Source: Pigoraptor chileana
Taxonomy: Eukaryota > Opisthokonta > Filasterea
Direction: 5' to 3'
Length of the DNA: 29,000 bases
Assembly: GCA_943704495.1 (NCBI GenBank)
Contig: CALSCR010000605.1
Location: 1 to 29,000 of the forward strand
The position numbers and the translations under genes are program-made. The notes under the pieces are model-generated. The model saw nothing but the letters and a program-made list of their open reading frames with translations, was not told the origin of the DNA and searched no databases. Below, piece by piece: positions 1-8,707 of the stretch (position 1 is its first letter; the number at the start of each line of letters is the position of its first letter).

Positions 1-70
<70 letters not shown>
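1..70. repeat. (TG)35 microsatellite
   Basis: Perfect TG dinucleotide run at the left edge of the window. It lies 3' of the last visible exon of the leftmost minus-strand gene, so it is probably inside that gene's next intron, where it reads as a CA tract in the sense direction. Similar tracts occur in introns throughout the window. Confidence 0.97.
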
Positions 71-72
<2 letters not shown>

Positions 73-151
73 GTCACATGATTTGGGCATAAAAATACAG
101 TACATCGCACCGGTCATTCCATACACCACGCGCACAGAATTCAATACTCAC

Positions 152-1412
152 CAACAACGCCCAAAGTACCAGCTGTGGATACGCGACGAAACAAAGACGA
201 AAAGCAAAAGGATATATTATTATGTACATTAAAAAGTGTAAACACAATGGTGAGGAATAATTGAATAAGTGACATTCACCAAACTTTCTCTCTCTTCCGA
301 TACCTGTGGAGTCCATGGGCACAGCGCCTAAGACACTGACTTGAATCCTACATCTTTTCCGATACAATTCGCAATATCACATTCCACCCTCCCCTAACAA
401 CAGCAGTAACAGCGACAGCAACAGCCCGACACAACAGTGAAGCAGCAAGACTACAGATCTGCAATGGTTCCGTATTTCAACCAACTCACCATAAATGTAC
501 GAGTGTGCAGCCCCGCTGTCCCTAACTTCATCGAAGCCCCACTGCTCCAGGAAGGCATCCACTTCACCAGACAACAGCTGCGTCACATTCAACGCATCGT
601 TGAAAATGTCCACATATTCCACAGTGTATCCGAGCTTTTCCTCCAATATAATGCCCGCGAGCTGTTGTTTTGATGCGTTATTTGAATGCACATACAGGTC
701 AGGTGCAGTCGCATGACACACATATTGTGCGCCAACTACCAAAGATACATACAATGTTACATGTGACATTCCACCGTGGCATTCGTAAACATTCGTGAAG
801 TGTGACTGCAGTTCCGAGAGTTGCCCATCCCCAGTGTGTGTGTGAGAGGTGAGTATAAGGCTTAGCAATATAAAATCTTGAAAGATGAATTTGTGCACAC
901 TTCACCTGTGCGGTTATTGCAGCGCCGTCCCAGTTTGCCTTTGCAATCTTCACTTTCACACCTGTGAAGATTAAAGGTCCATGCGAAGTTAGATGTGTTT
1001 CTTGACATGCCTTCTTTTACGCTCAGTAGCAGTTGAATATGAAACAAACAGGGCACTCATTTTACAACAGAAAGCAATAGTGAAACGTGTACGGGTGAGT
1101 TGAGTGTAGCGCGTGTTGTCCCACTACGAGCATACTAAGTTACTAAGTTAATAAGACACATAAGTACTGATCAACGAGGATATCCACTCTGTTTACACGG
1201 GATAGTCAGGCTTTAGCAACTAATCCACATTCACACAGAAAATAAAAGATTCCATATACACCGTTGTGAGCTGCGTGTGCAAAGTACAACTCACCGCGAC
1301 TGTGGGTCGGCTGTTGCAGGCAGTAAGATGTCACACAGAGTGGCCAAATTGCAAGGCAAACCAGCACTGACAAGAGCGTCACTCGGTGTTGGCATCGCAA
1401 TGTATAACCCAT
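152..1412 (-). CDS. Secreted OpuAC-type (betaine/choline) substrate-binding domain protein, 3' part missing
   Basis: Exons, in order: 1295-1412, 906-961, 490-661, 304-339, 152-172. All junctions keep phase and use GT...AG. The chosen ATG at 1412 gives a short N-terminus and a hydrophobic signal peptide (residues about 11-27, VTLLSVLVCLAIWPLCV). An in-frame ATG at 1523 would bury that signal, so I did not use it. The mature part opens with VKVKIAKANWDGAAITAQ, then continues LAGIILEEKLGYTVEYVDIF and LLSGEVDAFLEQWG. This is the start of the OpuAC periplasmic-binding family, whose bacterial members bind glycine betaine, choline or proline; tryptophans such as those in NWDG and EQWG often form the aromatic ligand box. 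Only about 120 residues are visible; the domain usually needs about 250. The two smallest exons (36 and 21 nt) are the least certain. No bacterial operon surrounds it and introns interrupt the domain, so it is a resident eukaryotic gene. It could be a free binding protein or the ectodomain of a receptor; the sequence beyond the left edge decides. Confidence 0.75.
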
Positions 1413-2636
1413 CTCTCCACCGACTGCCGGCGCGCCAAGGCGACGCACCAGAGGACCGTCGACTAAACGTATGTTGAAAGAACTCTGTTCCGCATCAAGG
1501 ATGTAGAACAGCCATGTCAACAAAGCTTAAAGACAATTTCGGACTCTCTTTGGAGCGACCGAGTGTTCGACCCGGAGATTCAGTCGGTAATGCAGGAAAC
1601 GCCACAAGGAAATCAAACACGACTTTTTCGAAAACGAGACTTAAATCGTCTTTCCGTTATATCGCCCAAGCTGGGAAACCACGGTGAAAGGCTAAAAACG
1701 CGGTACATAAAAACCTATTTTTTTTGTATGGTTGTTTGTTCCGAATGAGACGTGTTGCGGAATGCATGACACTGACATAGAGTGTTTGCGTTTCTCCGGG
1801 AGTTGGTACTGCATGCATACACGCCCTTGACGTACATAGCACGGAGTCATCGGACGTTCCGATTCCGCTTCTCGGTCGCAGTCGTTGTTGAGTGTGTGTG
1901 AGTGTGCGCTTTTTTATGATACCTTCGAAGGAAAAATAAATAATAAAACCCATTTTCAGAAATTATTTTTAAAGGAACTTCCCGAAATAAAAATTTGAGA
2001 CACCCACAATTAGAAAAAATAATGTTGCTTTATAATACTGAATCAATAGTCTCAGCAGGCCCGTAATAATTGGATTTTTTAATCGGTGGAATTTGGCAAT
2101 TTGTCCGTGTTGACCTGGACAACAATAAAACATTTTTTTCCTCTCAAAAATTAGGGATATTTTTACGGCTCTCATTTTTACGGAGGAAATCGGAATACTG
2201 TCCCGTGTCCGTTTATCTCTTTCGCTAAGTTCCTTCTGGGTCACTATCAGTGCCGGTGCATCCACTTTGTAACCGAATTTTTTCATTACTTGTATCAAAG
2301 GGCACACAACATATGCCATTATCACACAGAAACAGCGCGCGACACACGGATATGAGGGATGAAAGAGAAAAACGCAATAGCAGTGGGACGGACCAAAAAT
2401 TACTGAGCAATCGGCATATTCTCGGTGGAGCGCTTCGAGCGACGTCCTATTCGTGAACACGCACACGCACGCACGCAGAGAAAAAAACACAGACACAGAC
2501 ACAACATGAATCCTGCAGAAAACCGCAAGAAAGCAACAAAACATCCCCGACGTAACAGGAGGAGATAATCACGAAAACAGAAGAATCCAACACGAAGTGG
2601 ATTAGATGAAGAGTCAACGGCACAACAACCCGAGCA
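1413..2636. other. Intergenic region between the OpuAC-type gene and the dystroglycan-like gene
   Basis: It holds the promoter side of the leftmost gene and the 3' flank of the dystroglycan-like gene, both on the minus strand. The part from about 1900 to 2180 is AT-rich. A minus-strand frame is open from 2544 to 1969 (191 codons), but it has no recognisable domain, is cysteine- and phenylalanine-rich at its N-terminus in a way typical of translated low-complexity DNA, and lies just downstream of a finished gene. I do not call it a gene. No tRNA or other RNA gene was seen. Confidence 0.6.
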
Positions 2637-5600
2637 TTATGTGCTCGGTCGGTACGCCGGCGGAGGGCGATAGGGCGGTGCTGGCAGTCTTGCCGATGGC
2701 GCGGCAGCGGGTGCGGCACCCTGCCTGCTCGCCACCTGCTCGAACGGGGGCGGGGGTCGGTATGGCGGTGCTTCCCTGGAGATCGCTGCAGGTGCATCTG
2801 GCACCGGCGCAACCTTCTTTTCCGCTCCGACGCCAGCCGCAGCAAGAGACCCTGCAGACATTGTCATTGCGGGGGCATCTTCTTCTCCGCTCAGATCGTC
2901 GTCGAGGCGCTGGTCGTTTGCAAACTGTGGCACGACGCCTTCGAGATCCATCGGGACGATGTTCGGGGGCTTTGGCTTGTAGAACTTCCTGTTGGAGGAC
3001 TTGCCAGCCTTTTCGAGGATGTACGCTCCCGACTTCTTGCGGCGCTGGTAGTAGATCAGCGCAAGGATGATAGCGGCCAGAACAACAATCGGGATGACAA
3101 CCGCAGGCACAATGATGGCAGCTTTGTTGCTGCTCGACGAGTTGGCCGCAGTGGGTGGGGCGGCTGAGGTTGCTGCAGCTCCTGCTGTAGTCGTAGGCGC
3201 CCGGGTCGCAGTCGTCACAGACGCGACTGTTGCGGAAGCCGCAGTTGCGCTTGCCACTGTAGCTGAGGCAGCAGCGGACGATGCCACGGTGGGCGTCGTC
3301 ACGGATGCGGCTGCCACTGTGTCCGTTGTGACAGACGCAGCAGCGACCGTGTCCGTGGTAACTGAAGCAGCAGCGACCGTGTCCGTGGTAACAGACGCAG
3401 CAGCGACCGTGTCCGTGGTAACAGACGCAGCAGCGACCGTGTCCGTGGTAACTGAAGCAGGGGCGACGGTGTCGGTAGTAACTGACGCAGCAACGGTTGC
3501 GGCGGTAACAGACGCAGCAGAGACGGTGTCCGTGGTAACGGACGCTGCGACAACAGTGTCAGTTGTGACGGATGCAGCGGCGACAGTGGCAGTCGTCACA
3601 GATGCAGCGACAGTAGCGGCGGTGGTAACAGATGCAGCAGCAACGGTGGCGGTAGTAACAGACGCAGCAGCAACAGTGTCCGTGATAACAGACGCAGCAG
3701 CGACGGTGGCGGTCGTAACAGATGCCGCAGCGACGGTGTCCGTGGTAACAGACGCGGCGGCAACAGTGGCGGTAGTAACAGACGCAGCCACGGTAGCGGT
3801 AGTAACAGACGCAGCAGCGACGGTGGCAGTCGTAACAGACGCAGCGGCAACGGTGTCGGTGGTCACGGAAGCGGCCACAGTTGCAGACTCAACAGTCGCC
3901 GATGCCGCAACAGTTGCGGTAGTAACAGATGCTTGCTCAGCAGTTGCCGTAGTGACGGACGCCTCGACTGTGGCAGAAACAGCAGTCGCAGACGCGCTCT
4001 GGACCACGCCAGCCAGAGTAGTTTGAGACGCCTCGACTGTTGGAGAGGCGGTCGCAACGGACTCTGTACCTGCCACAGTCGCAGTAGCCGATGTCTCCAA
4101 AGCAGCTGTGGCAGACGCGGTGCTCTCCACGGTCCCCGATGCCGCCGTTTCCGTGGGAACGACCGTTGCCACAACCGTCGTCGACTGAGTTGCGGGTGTT
4201 GCTGAAGGCGTTGCCGACACAGCCTTGTCCGGATTGGTAATCTTGAAGTTAAAGTCGAGCACTTGGTCATTGAGCCCATTCTGCACCGAAGTCAGGTTGT
4301 TGCTGATTGTGTTGAAAATGTCGAGGTTCTCCTGGAGCGTGTTTGCGGCGTTCACTGCAAAATCAACAACAGTGGAGCCCCTCGAAAACCCTCGGAGGTT
4401 GAACTTATGGGGATCGAGGGTTAGAACCGCCGGAAGAACTTGCCCAAACTTCACTTTGTGCAAAGCCGCGTACGTTTCGAACACACGAGCAAGCGTCATT
4501 TCGAATGTGATGTAAGGCACCTCAGGATCCCTAACGAGTGTAATGGTAAACCAGTTGCCCCACACGAGGCGATTGTACTCGTCGACCGAGTAGAGGCGAA
4601 GCGTGTAATTTTCGGCACGCTCGTGGTCTGCGTTGGTGGCGACACCATAAATGCGACTCTCTCCCAGCGCGTAGTACATCCAGTCGGGAAGGGGCCTTGC
4701 TTCGTCGATGTCGTCGGGTTGGACAATGGAATCATCCAAGGGCTCTGTTTCAGGTCCACACGCGCACGCACGGATTGTCAATAGGTCGACATTGTGATAG
4801 GAGAACAGGTTGCGCGGGAAGGGCAGCGTAAAGTAGCCGTTGCCAATGCTGAACGTCATGTCGTCGATTGTGGCATTTGGAACGGCAGGCGGAGGGCGTA
4901 CAAAGGTCGGTGATGCAGATGCCGAGGAAAAGCTCTCCGACGCGACTGATTCCGACGCCGAGGACGATGCTTCTGGCGCGGTCGTGGCAGTTGTCTCCGA
5001 AAATGCTTCAACCGATGAGGTCGCCGCAGTCTCAGTGGCGACACTTTGCGTTGCCACTGTCTCGGATGCAAGTGTCTCGGATGCTGCTGTCTCCGAGGCT
5101 GTCGATGCCTCGACAGTCTCCGACGCCACAGTCGGTGAAGCGACTGTCGCGGACTCCACGGTCTGTGATTGCGATGCCTCAACAGTCGCAGATGCAACGG
5201 TTTCGGATGCTGTGGACGCCTCGACAGTCGCAGAGGCCACTGTCTCCGATGCGACCGTCTCCGATGCCTCAACTGACGATGTAGCTGATGCCTCGACGGT
5301 CTCGGTTGCGACTGTTGCACTCGCTGCAGAAGAGGAAGCGCCCACAGTGTCCGAAGCGATCGCCGCAACCGATGAAGAGGCCGCAACCGACACACTCTCA
5401 ACAGTGGCGGATGCCACGGCGGTGGAGCGGGAGGGAGATGGGGATGGCGAGCTGTTGCGGGGACCGACAGAAATCGTGGCACCGCAAGTGTTGCTGATGT
5501 AAATGGTTCCCAGAACGACTTCCTCCCACGGGAAACTGGCGATCGACTGTCCGAGAATGGCGCAAAGCTTCGGGTTGTTCACCAAGTAGAGATCGTTACC

Positions 5601-7946
5601 AATAACCTTAACATTCGCGAGACCGTCGAGATTGGCAAGGACAGCATTGTTCTCAACATCGAGATTCTTTCCGATGGCAGTGACACCCGAAAATCCGTCG
5701 ACGTCCGTGAGATTGTCCATTTTGTATATGTTCAGCGAGCTGCCGATACGACGCAGGGCCGCAAAGTCAAACGTAGTTTGCAGCATGGCATTCTCGTCGA
5801 GGGTCAGCGAACCAAAGATCTCCAAAAGACTCGCAAATGAAGCCGTGGGTGCACCAAAAGCGCCGCGGAGAGAAGGGTTGCGTGCGAGCACGAGATCTCC
5901 AGAGACGGAAGTGAGGAGACCGAGGCCGGCAACCGATGTGAGATTTGCGTTTGAGGTAATGCGGAAGTCGCCATGCACAAATGCAAGCCAGTTGAGTGCG
6001 GAAAGGGACATGAGGCCGTCGTTTGAATTGATGCTGACGCCTCCAAACACCTGGTAGAGGTTTTCGAATCCGACGAGAGAAGTAAGACGGGGCGTGTTGG
6101 TGACAGTAAGGTTTCCACGAATCTCCTCGATTGTCGTGAGCTTCTGGAGGGTGCGAATGGTCGACGACTTGATAAAAAGATTACCAACGATGATACCGCA
6201 CTTGCGCGCGCCAAGTGCGTCGACGTCCGACTGCGAACGCAGGTTGAAGTCCGTGGAATTGTCTGCGGGACGACATTCCGGGCCCGACGGAGTCGTGGGA
6301 CGTGCCGTGGGCGTGACTGTCTTGGTAGCCGAGGAAGGGCGAGCAGTTGTCGTCGGAGTGGGCGTGGCCTGTTCAATCGTCGACGAAGATGCAAGCTGCG
6401 AGAACGTCGACACCTCGCTGGAAGCCGCAGCAGATGACTCGGCAGCAGATGACTCGGCAGCAGACGACGCCTCGACCTCGGCCGTCGACACTGAAACCGG
6501 GGAGGACTCAGCGGCCGCACTCGATGACTCAACCACAGCAGTCGAGACAGGAATCGACGATGCCTCTGTTGTGACAGAGGGCTGTGCGACGGTCGCAGTA
6601 GTAACAGATGCCGGGTTGACAAACACACTGGACACCGACGCACTCGCAGCCAATGAGGTAGTGATAGAAGCGACGGATTGTGAGGGCGAAGCCGCCGCCG
6701 AAGAGCTCTTCGTTGCAACCTTTGTAGTCGATGATGCCTTTGGCACTGCGAATGTACTTGTTGGCGTGCCAGTGACGGCAGAGAAAGTGTTGGTCGGCAC
6801 TGCGGTTCCAGTTTCAGATGCCGACTCCGTCACAATCGTGACTGAGGAAGACGACGAGAACGATGGAGACGAAGAGGAGGAGTGAGGGCGGAAGGTGGAG
6901 ACGACGATTTTTGTGGACTCGATTCCCTTTCCAGACGTTGACGCCGCTGCCGTTCCCGTTGCCTTGACAGTCCCCTTCGACACGGAGGGCGACGCCGAGA
7001 TGGTTGTCTCAACTGACTGCGACACCTCGGTGATCGGCGCTGTCGGGGTAACCGACTGCGTGCCAACATCGCTTCCTACAACCGACGGGAGTCTGGTCTT
7101 TGTGAAGGACGCCGAGGGGCTTTGTGTTTGCGTGGCAGTGCCCTCAGCCTCTGACGACGCCGCCTGCGTGGACGGGCCGACTGACTCTGTCTGGGTTTGG
7201 GTCGCGGGCTGGTTGTTCTGGGTGTCAGACACAAAGTACAGGGACGAGACGCCCAATCCCAGCACGTTGTAACCAATGCTGCCTCCCAGCGTGTTGTCCT
7301 CAAACATTTTTGTCAATCGGCTAATGAGGCGGACGTTTGAATACGAGGAGGTCTTCGCACCGCACCGCAAGCGCCAGCCCATGATATCACCAGAGTCATC
7401 GGTGCTAGTGACATTGATGATGTAAAACGACTGTGAGTCGACGGTCGCGACCTGGGCGAGGTTCTTTGCCACGCGATAGCGATTGGCGGCCGTTCGGTCG
7501 TTGAATTCCAGATCAACGCCCGTCACGACATCGAAGCGGTAGCAAGGAGCTGTGTCGAGCTCAGTGTCCTTAAAAACGTTGATTGCGAACATTGCACGGG
7601 CGCTGCCACCGTCGGGGTCAAAAACGGTAACCATGACACCGGTGGTGCCCCTGTCTGCCTTCAGTGGAATACCCACGAAGGTGCGATCATTGTCATTGAA
7701 TGCAAGCCAGCTCGGAAGAGGACGTCCAGTCGTCGTCGTCACAACGTACGTCAGATCCGAGTCGTCAGTATCAGGATCAATGAACACGTCACCAGGAATT
7801 GCATATGAGAATGCATACCCGTAGTTGATGTCTTGATCCGGGATTCCTCGAGGTGCAGTGGGGGGCAGTGCCGAAACAGTCATCGCACACAAAATGGCCC
7901 ACACGAGCGCAAATTGAATCGCCTGAGTGCCCCGGGGAGACGCCAT
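2637..7946 (-). CDS. DAG1-like: Dystroglycan-like cell-surface receptor with inserted receptor L-type domain
   Basis: Single exon, 1769 residues. The ATG at 7946 is chosen because it puts a signal peptide (1-26) first; the in-frame ATG 44 codons upstream would bury it. Order: cadherin-like CADG domain (about 27-126; DPDTDD, LPSWLAF, FDPDGG); S6-like domain (about 134-238; GWRLRCG, then SIGYNVLGLGV); Ser/Thr/Ala mucin-like region; receptor L-type beta-helical repeats (about 555-825; repeated GNL, GDF, GDL turns); second mucin-like region; second CADG-like domain (about 1021-1140; LPDWMYY, IYGVAT); SEA-like domain (about 1141-1239) with a G1190-S1191 motif followed by TVVDF; 10-residue tandem repeats (about 1333-1553); transmembrane helix (about 1609-1633); basic stop-transfer QRRKK; proline-rich tail with PPAY at 1762-1765. 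In animals dystroglycan links the extracellular matrix to dystrophin, is cut in its SEA domain, and binds a WW domain through its C-terminal PPxY. The same role here is inference. A fungal Axl2-type adhesin is less likely, since it lacks the S6-like and SEA modules. Confidence 0.85.
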   Translation of the reverse strand: MASPRGTQAIQFALVWAILCAMTVSALPPTAPRGIPDQDINYGYAFSYAIPGDVFIDPDTDDSDLTYVVTTTTGRPLPSWLAFNDNDRTFVGIPLKADRGTTGVMVTVFDPDGGSARAMFAINVFKDTELDTAPCYRFDVVTGVDLEFNDRTAANRYRVAKNLAQVATVDSQSFYIINVTSTDDSGDIMGWRLRCGAKTSSYSNVRLISRLTKMFEDNTLGGSIGYNVLGLGVSSLYFVSDTQNNQPATQTQTESVGPSTQAASSEAEGTATQTQSPSASFTKTRLPSVVGSDVGTQSVTPTAPITEVSQSVETTISASPSVSKGTVKATGTAAASTSGKGIESTKIVVSTFRPHSSSSSPSFSSSSSVTIVTESASETGTAVPTNTFSAVTGTPTSTFAVPKASSTTKVATKSSSAAASPSQSVASITTSLAASASVSSVFVNPASVTTATVAQPSVTTEASSIPVSTAVVESSSAAAESSPVSVSTAEVEASSAAESSAAESSAAASSEVSTFSQLASSSTIEQATPTPTTTARPSSATKTVTPTARPTTPSGPECRPADNSTDFNLRSQSDVDALGARKCGIIVGNLFIKSSTIRTLQKLTTIEEIRGNLTVTNTPRLTSLVGFENLYQVFGGVSINSNDGLMSLSALNWLAFVHGDFRITSNANLTSVAGLGLLTSVSGDLVLARNPSLRGAFGAPTASFASLLEIFGSLTLDENAMLQTTFDFAALRRIGSSLNIYKMDNLTDVDGFSGVTAIGKNLDVENNAVLANLDGLANVKVIGNDLYLVNNPKLCAILGQSIASFPWEEVVLGTIYISNTCGATISVGPRNSSPSPSPSRSTAVASATVESVSVAASSSVAAIASDTVGASSSAASATVATETVEASATSSVEASETVASETVASATVEASTASETVASATVEASQSQTVESATVASPTVASETVEASTASETAASETLASETVATQSVATETAATSSVEAFSETTATTAPEASSSASESVASESFSSASASPTFVRPPPAVPNATIDDMTFSIGNGYFTLPFPRNLFSYHNVDLLTIRACACGPETEPLDDSIVQPDDIDEARPLPDWMYYALGESRIYGVATNADHERAENYTLRLYSVDEYNRLVWGNWFTITLVRDPEVPYITFEMTLARVFETYAALHKVKFGQVLPAVLTLDPHKFNLRGFSRGSTVVDFAVNAANTLQENLDIFNTISNNLTSVQNGLNDQVLDFNFKITNPDKAVSATPSATPATQSTTVVATVVPTETAASGTVESTASATAALETSATATVAGTESVATASPTVEASQTTLAGVVQSASATAVSATVEASVTTATAEQASVTTATVAASATVESATVAASVTTDTVAAASVTTATVAAASVTTATVAASVTTATVAAASVTTDTVAAASVTTATVAAASVITDTVAAASVTTATVAAASVTTAATVAASVTTATVAAASVTTDTVVAASVTTDTVSAASVTAATVAASVTTDTVAPASVTTDTVAAASVTTDTVAAASVTTDTVAAASVTTDTVAAASVTTDTVAAASVTTPTVASSAAASATVASATAASATVASVTTATRAPTTTAGAAATSAAPPTAANSSSSNKAAIIVPAVVIPIVVLAAIILALIYYQRRKKSGAYILEKAGKSSNRKFYKPKPPNIVPMDLEGVVPQFANDQRLDDDLSGEEDAPAMTMSAGSLAAAGVGAEKKVAPVPDAPAAISREAPPYRPPPPFEQVASRQGAAPAAAPSARLPAPPYRPPPAYRPST
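3290..3960 (-). repeat. Coding tandem repeat array, 27-30 bp units
   Basis: About twenty head-to-tail copies of a 30-bp unit (some 27 bp) encode variants of AASVTTDTVA in the dystroglycan-like protein, between its SEA-like domain and its transmembrane helix. Neighbouring copies at 3330-3450 are nearly identical, while those at 3600-3950 have diverged, which suggests recent local expansion. The residues are those of an O-glycosylated stalk. All units are multiples of three, so copy-number change keeps the frame. Confidence 0.9.
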
Positions 7947-8058
7947 TCTCACGACGCGTCGCCGATTGAGGGCCGGACGACGGGCGTCAGCGAGGGAAGT
8001 GGTACACAGGCAGATCTGTGATTTGCAGCGACGAGGATAGGTTAAAAGGAGGTGACAG

Positions 8059-8092
8059 CACGAATTGACGACGAGCACGAATTGACGACGAG
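8059..8092. repeat. Two perfect tandem copies of a 17-bp unit
   Basis: The unit CACGAATTGACGACGAG occurs twice with no gap at 8059-8075 and 8076-8092. It lies about 115-145 bp upstream of the chosen start of the dystroglycan-like gene, in its promoter or 5' untranslated region. It may be a chance slippage product or a duplicated protein-binding site. Confidence 0.9.
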
Positions 8093-8617
8093 CTCAAATT
8101 AAGGAACGGATATGACATGTAAAGGTGTGTTGCGTGCAGGGAGAACGTTATGTAGGTGCAGCACACGCCCAGAGTGGATGTCATTGGCGGCAGTAATGTA
8201 AGTGTGTATGTGTGACTGATTGCATGTGCTGTGCAATTGCGAGATCATCGAAGTGAATTCAGTTGCATGGTGTGGAGTATGCCTGCTTGGGCTGGCCTCC
8301 ACCAGCAAATAGCGATATAATCGGCATCTCGCATCACTTTACAGCATCATATTTGCTGTCCCTCAACACACACAGTCGAGCCACGAACCTCCGTTCAACA
8401 AGAAATCCGTAGTATTATGAGTGGCCGTATTCTTGCCAGAGAGTGCCCAACCGATATTATCTAACCGCCTTGCTAAGTATTATGAACAATAAGTAGCGCG
8501 GCTGTCATGTGCAACAGCCTCATACAATATAATGCAGTGTCTGCCTATGGGTACCTCTTTCATAAGTGATACTGTATGTGTGTGTGTATGTGTGTGTGTG
8601 TCAGCGATTGCAGTCCT

Positions 8618-8707
8618 GAACGGGTTGATTTCGAGAAAGGCGCACAACTGGCGTTGCGAGTACTGTGTCCAGGGCAACTCGACAACAAACTCAGCGGTAG
8701 CAATGGA
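8618..8707 (+). other. Possible isolated exon with good splice signals
   Basis: An acceptor-like sequence (a TG tract ending in GCGATTGCAG) precedes this stretch and a consensus donor (GTGAGT) follows it, matching the intron style of the real genes here. Two plus-strand frames are open across it, one reading NGLISRKAHNWRCEYC and the other PERVDFEKGAQLALRV. Neither is recognisable and no partner exons could be joined with confidence. An overlapping minus-strand frame is also open from 9043 to 8480, but it lacks matching splice sites and runs into a TG/CA tract. Treat it as a weak hint of an unfinished or decayed gene. Confidence 0.22.

Noticed and set aside
1969-2544. 191-codon minus-strand open frame
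   Set aside because: No domain or homology pattern; it lies in the AT-rich 3' flank of the dystroglycan-like gene, with no promoter or splice context.
3290-3960. Regular 30-bp repeats as a possible CRISPR array
   Set aside because: There are no unique spacers; the units are contiguous, diverged and in frame inside a eukaryotic coding region.
7947-8078. The upstream in-frame ATG at 8078 as the start of the dystroglycan-like protein
   Set aside because: It would put 44 residues before an otherwise normal signal peptide.
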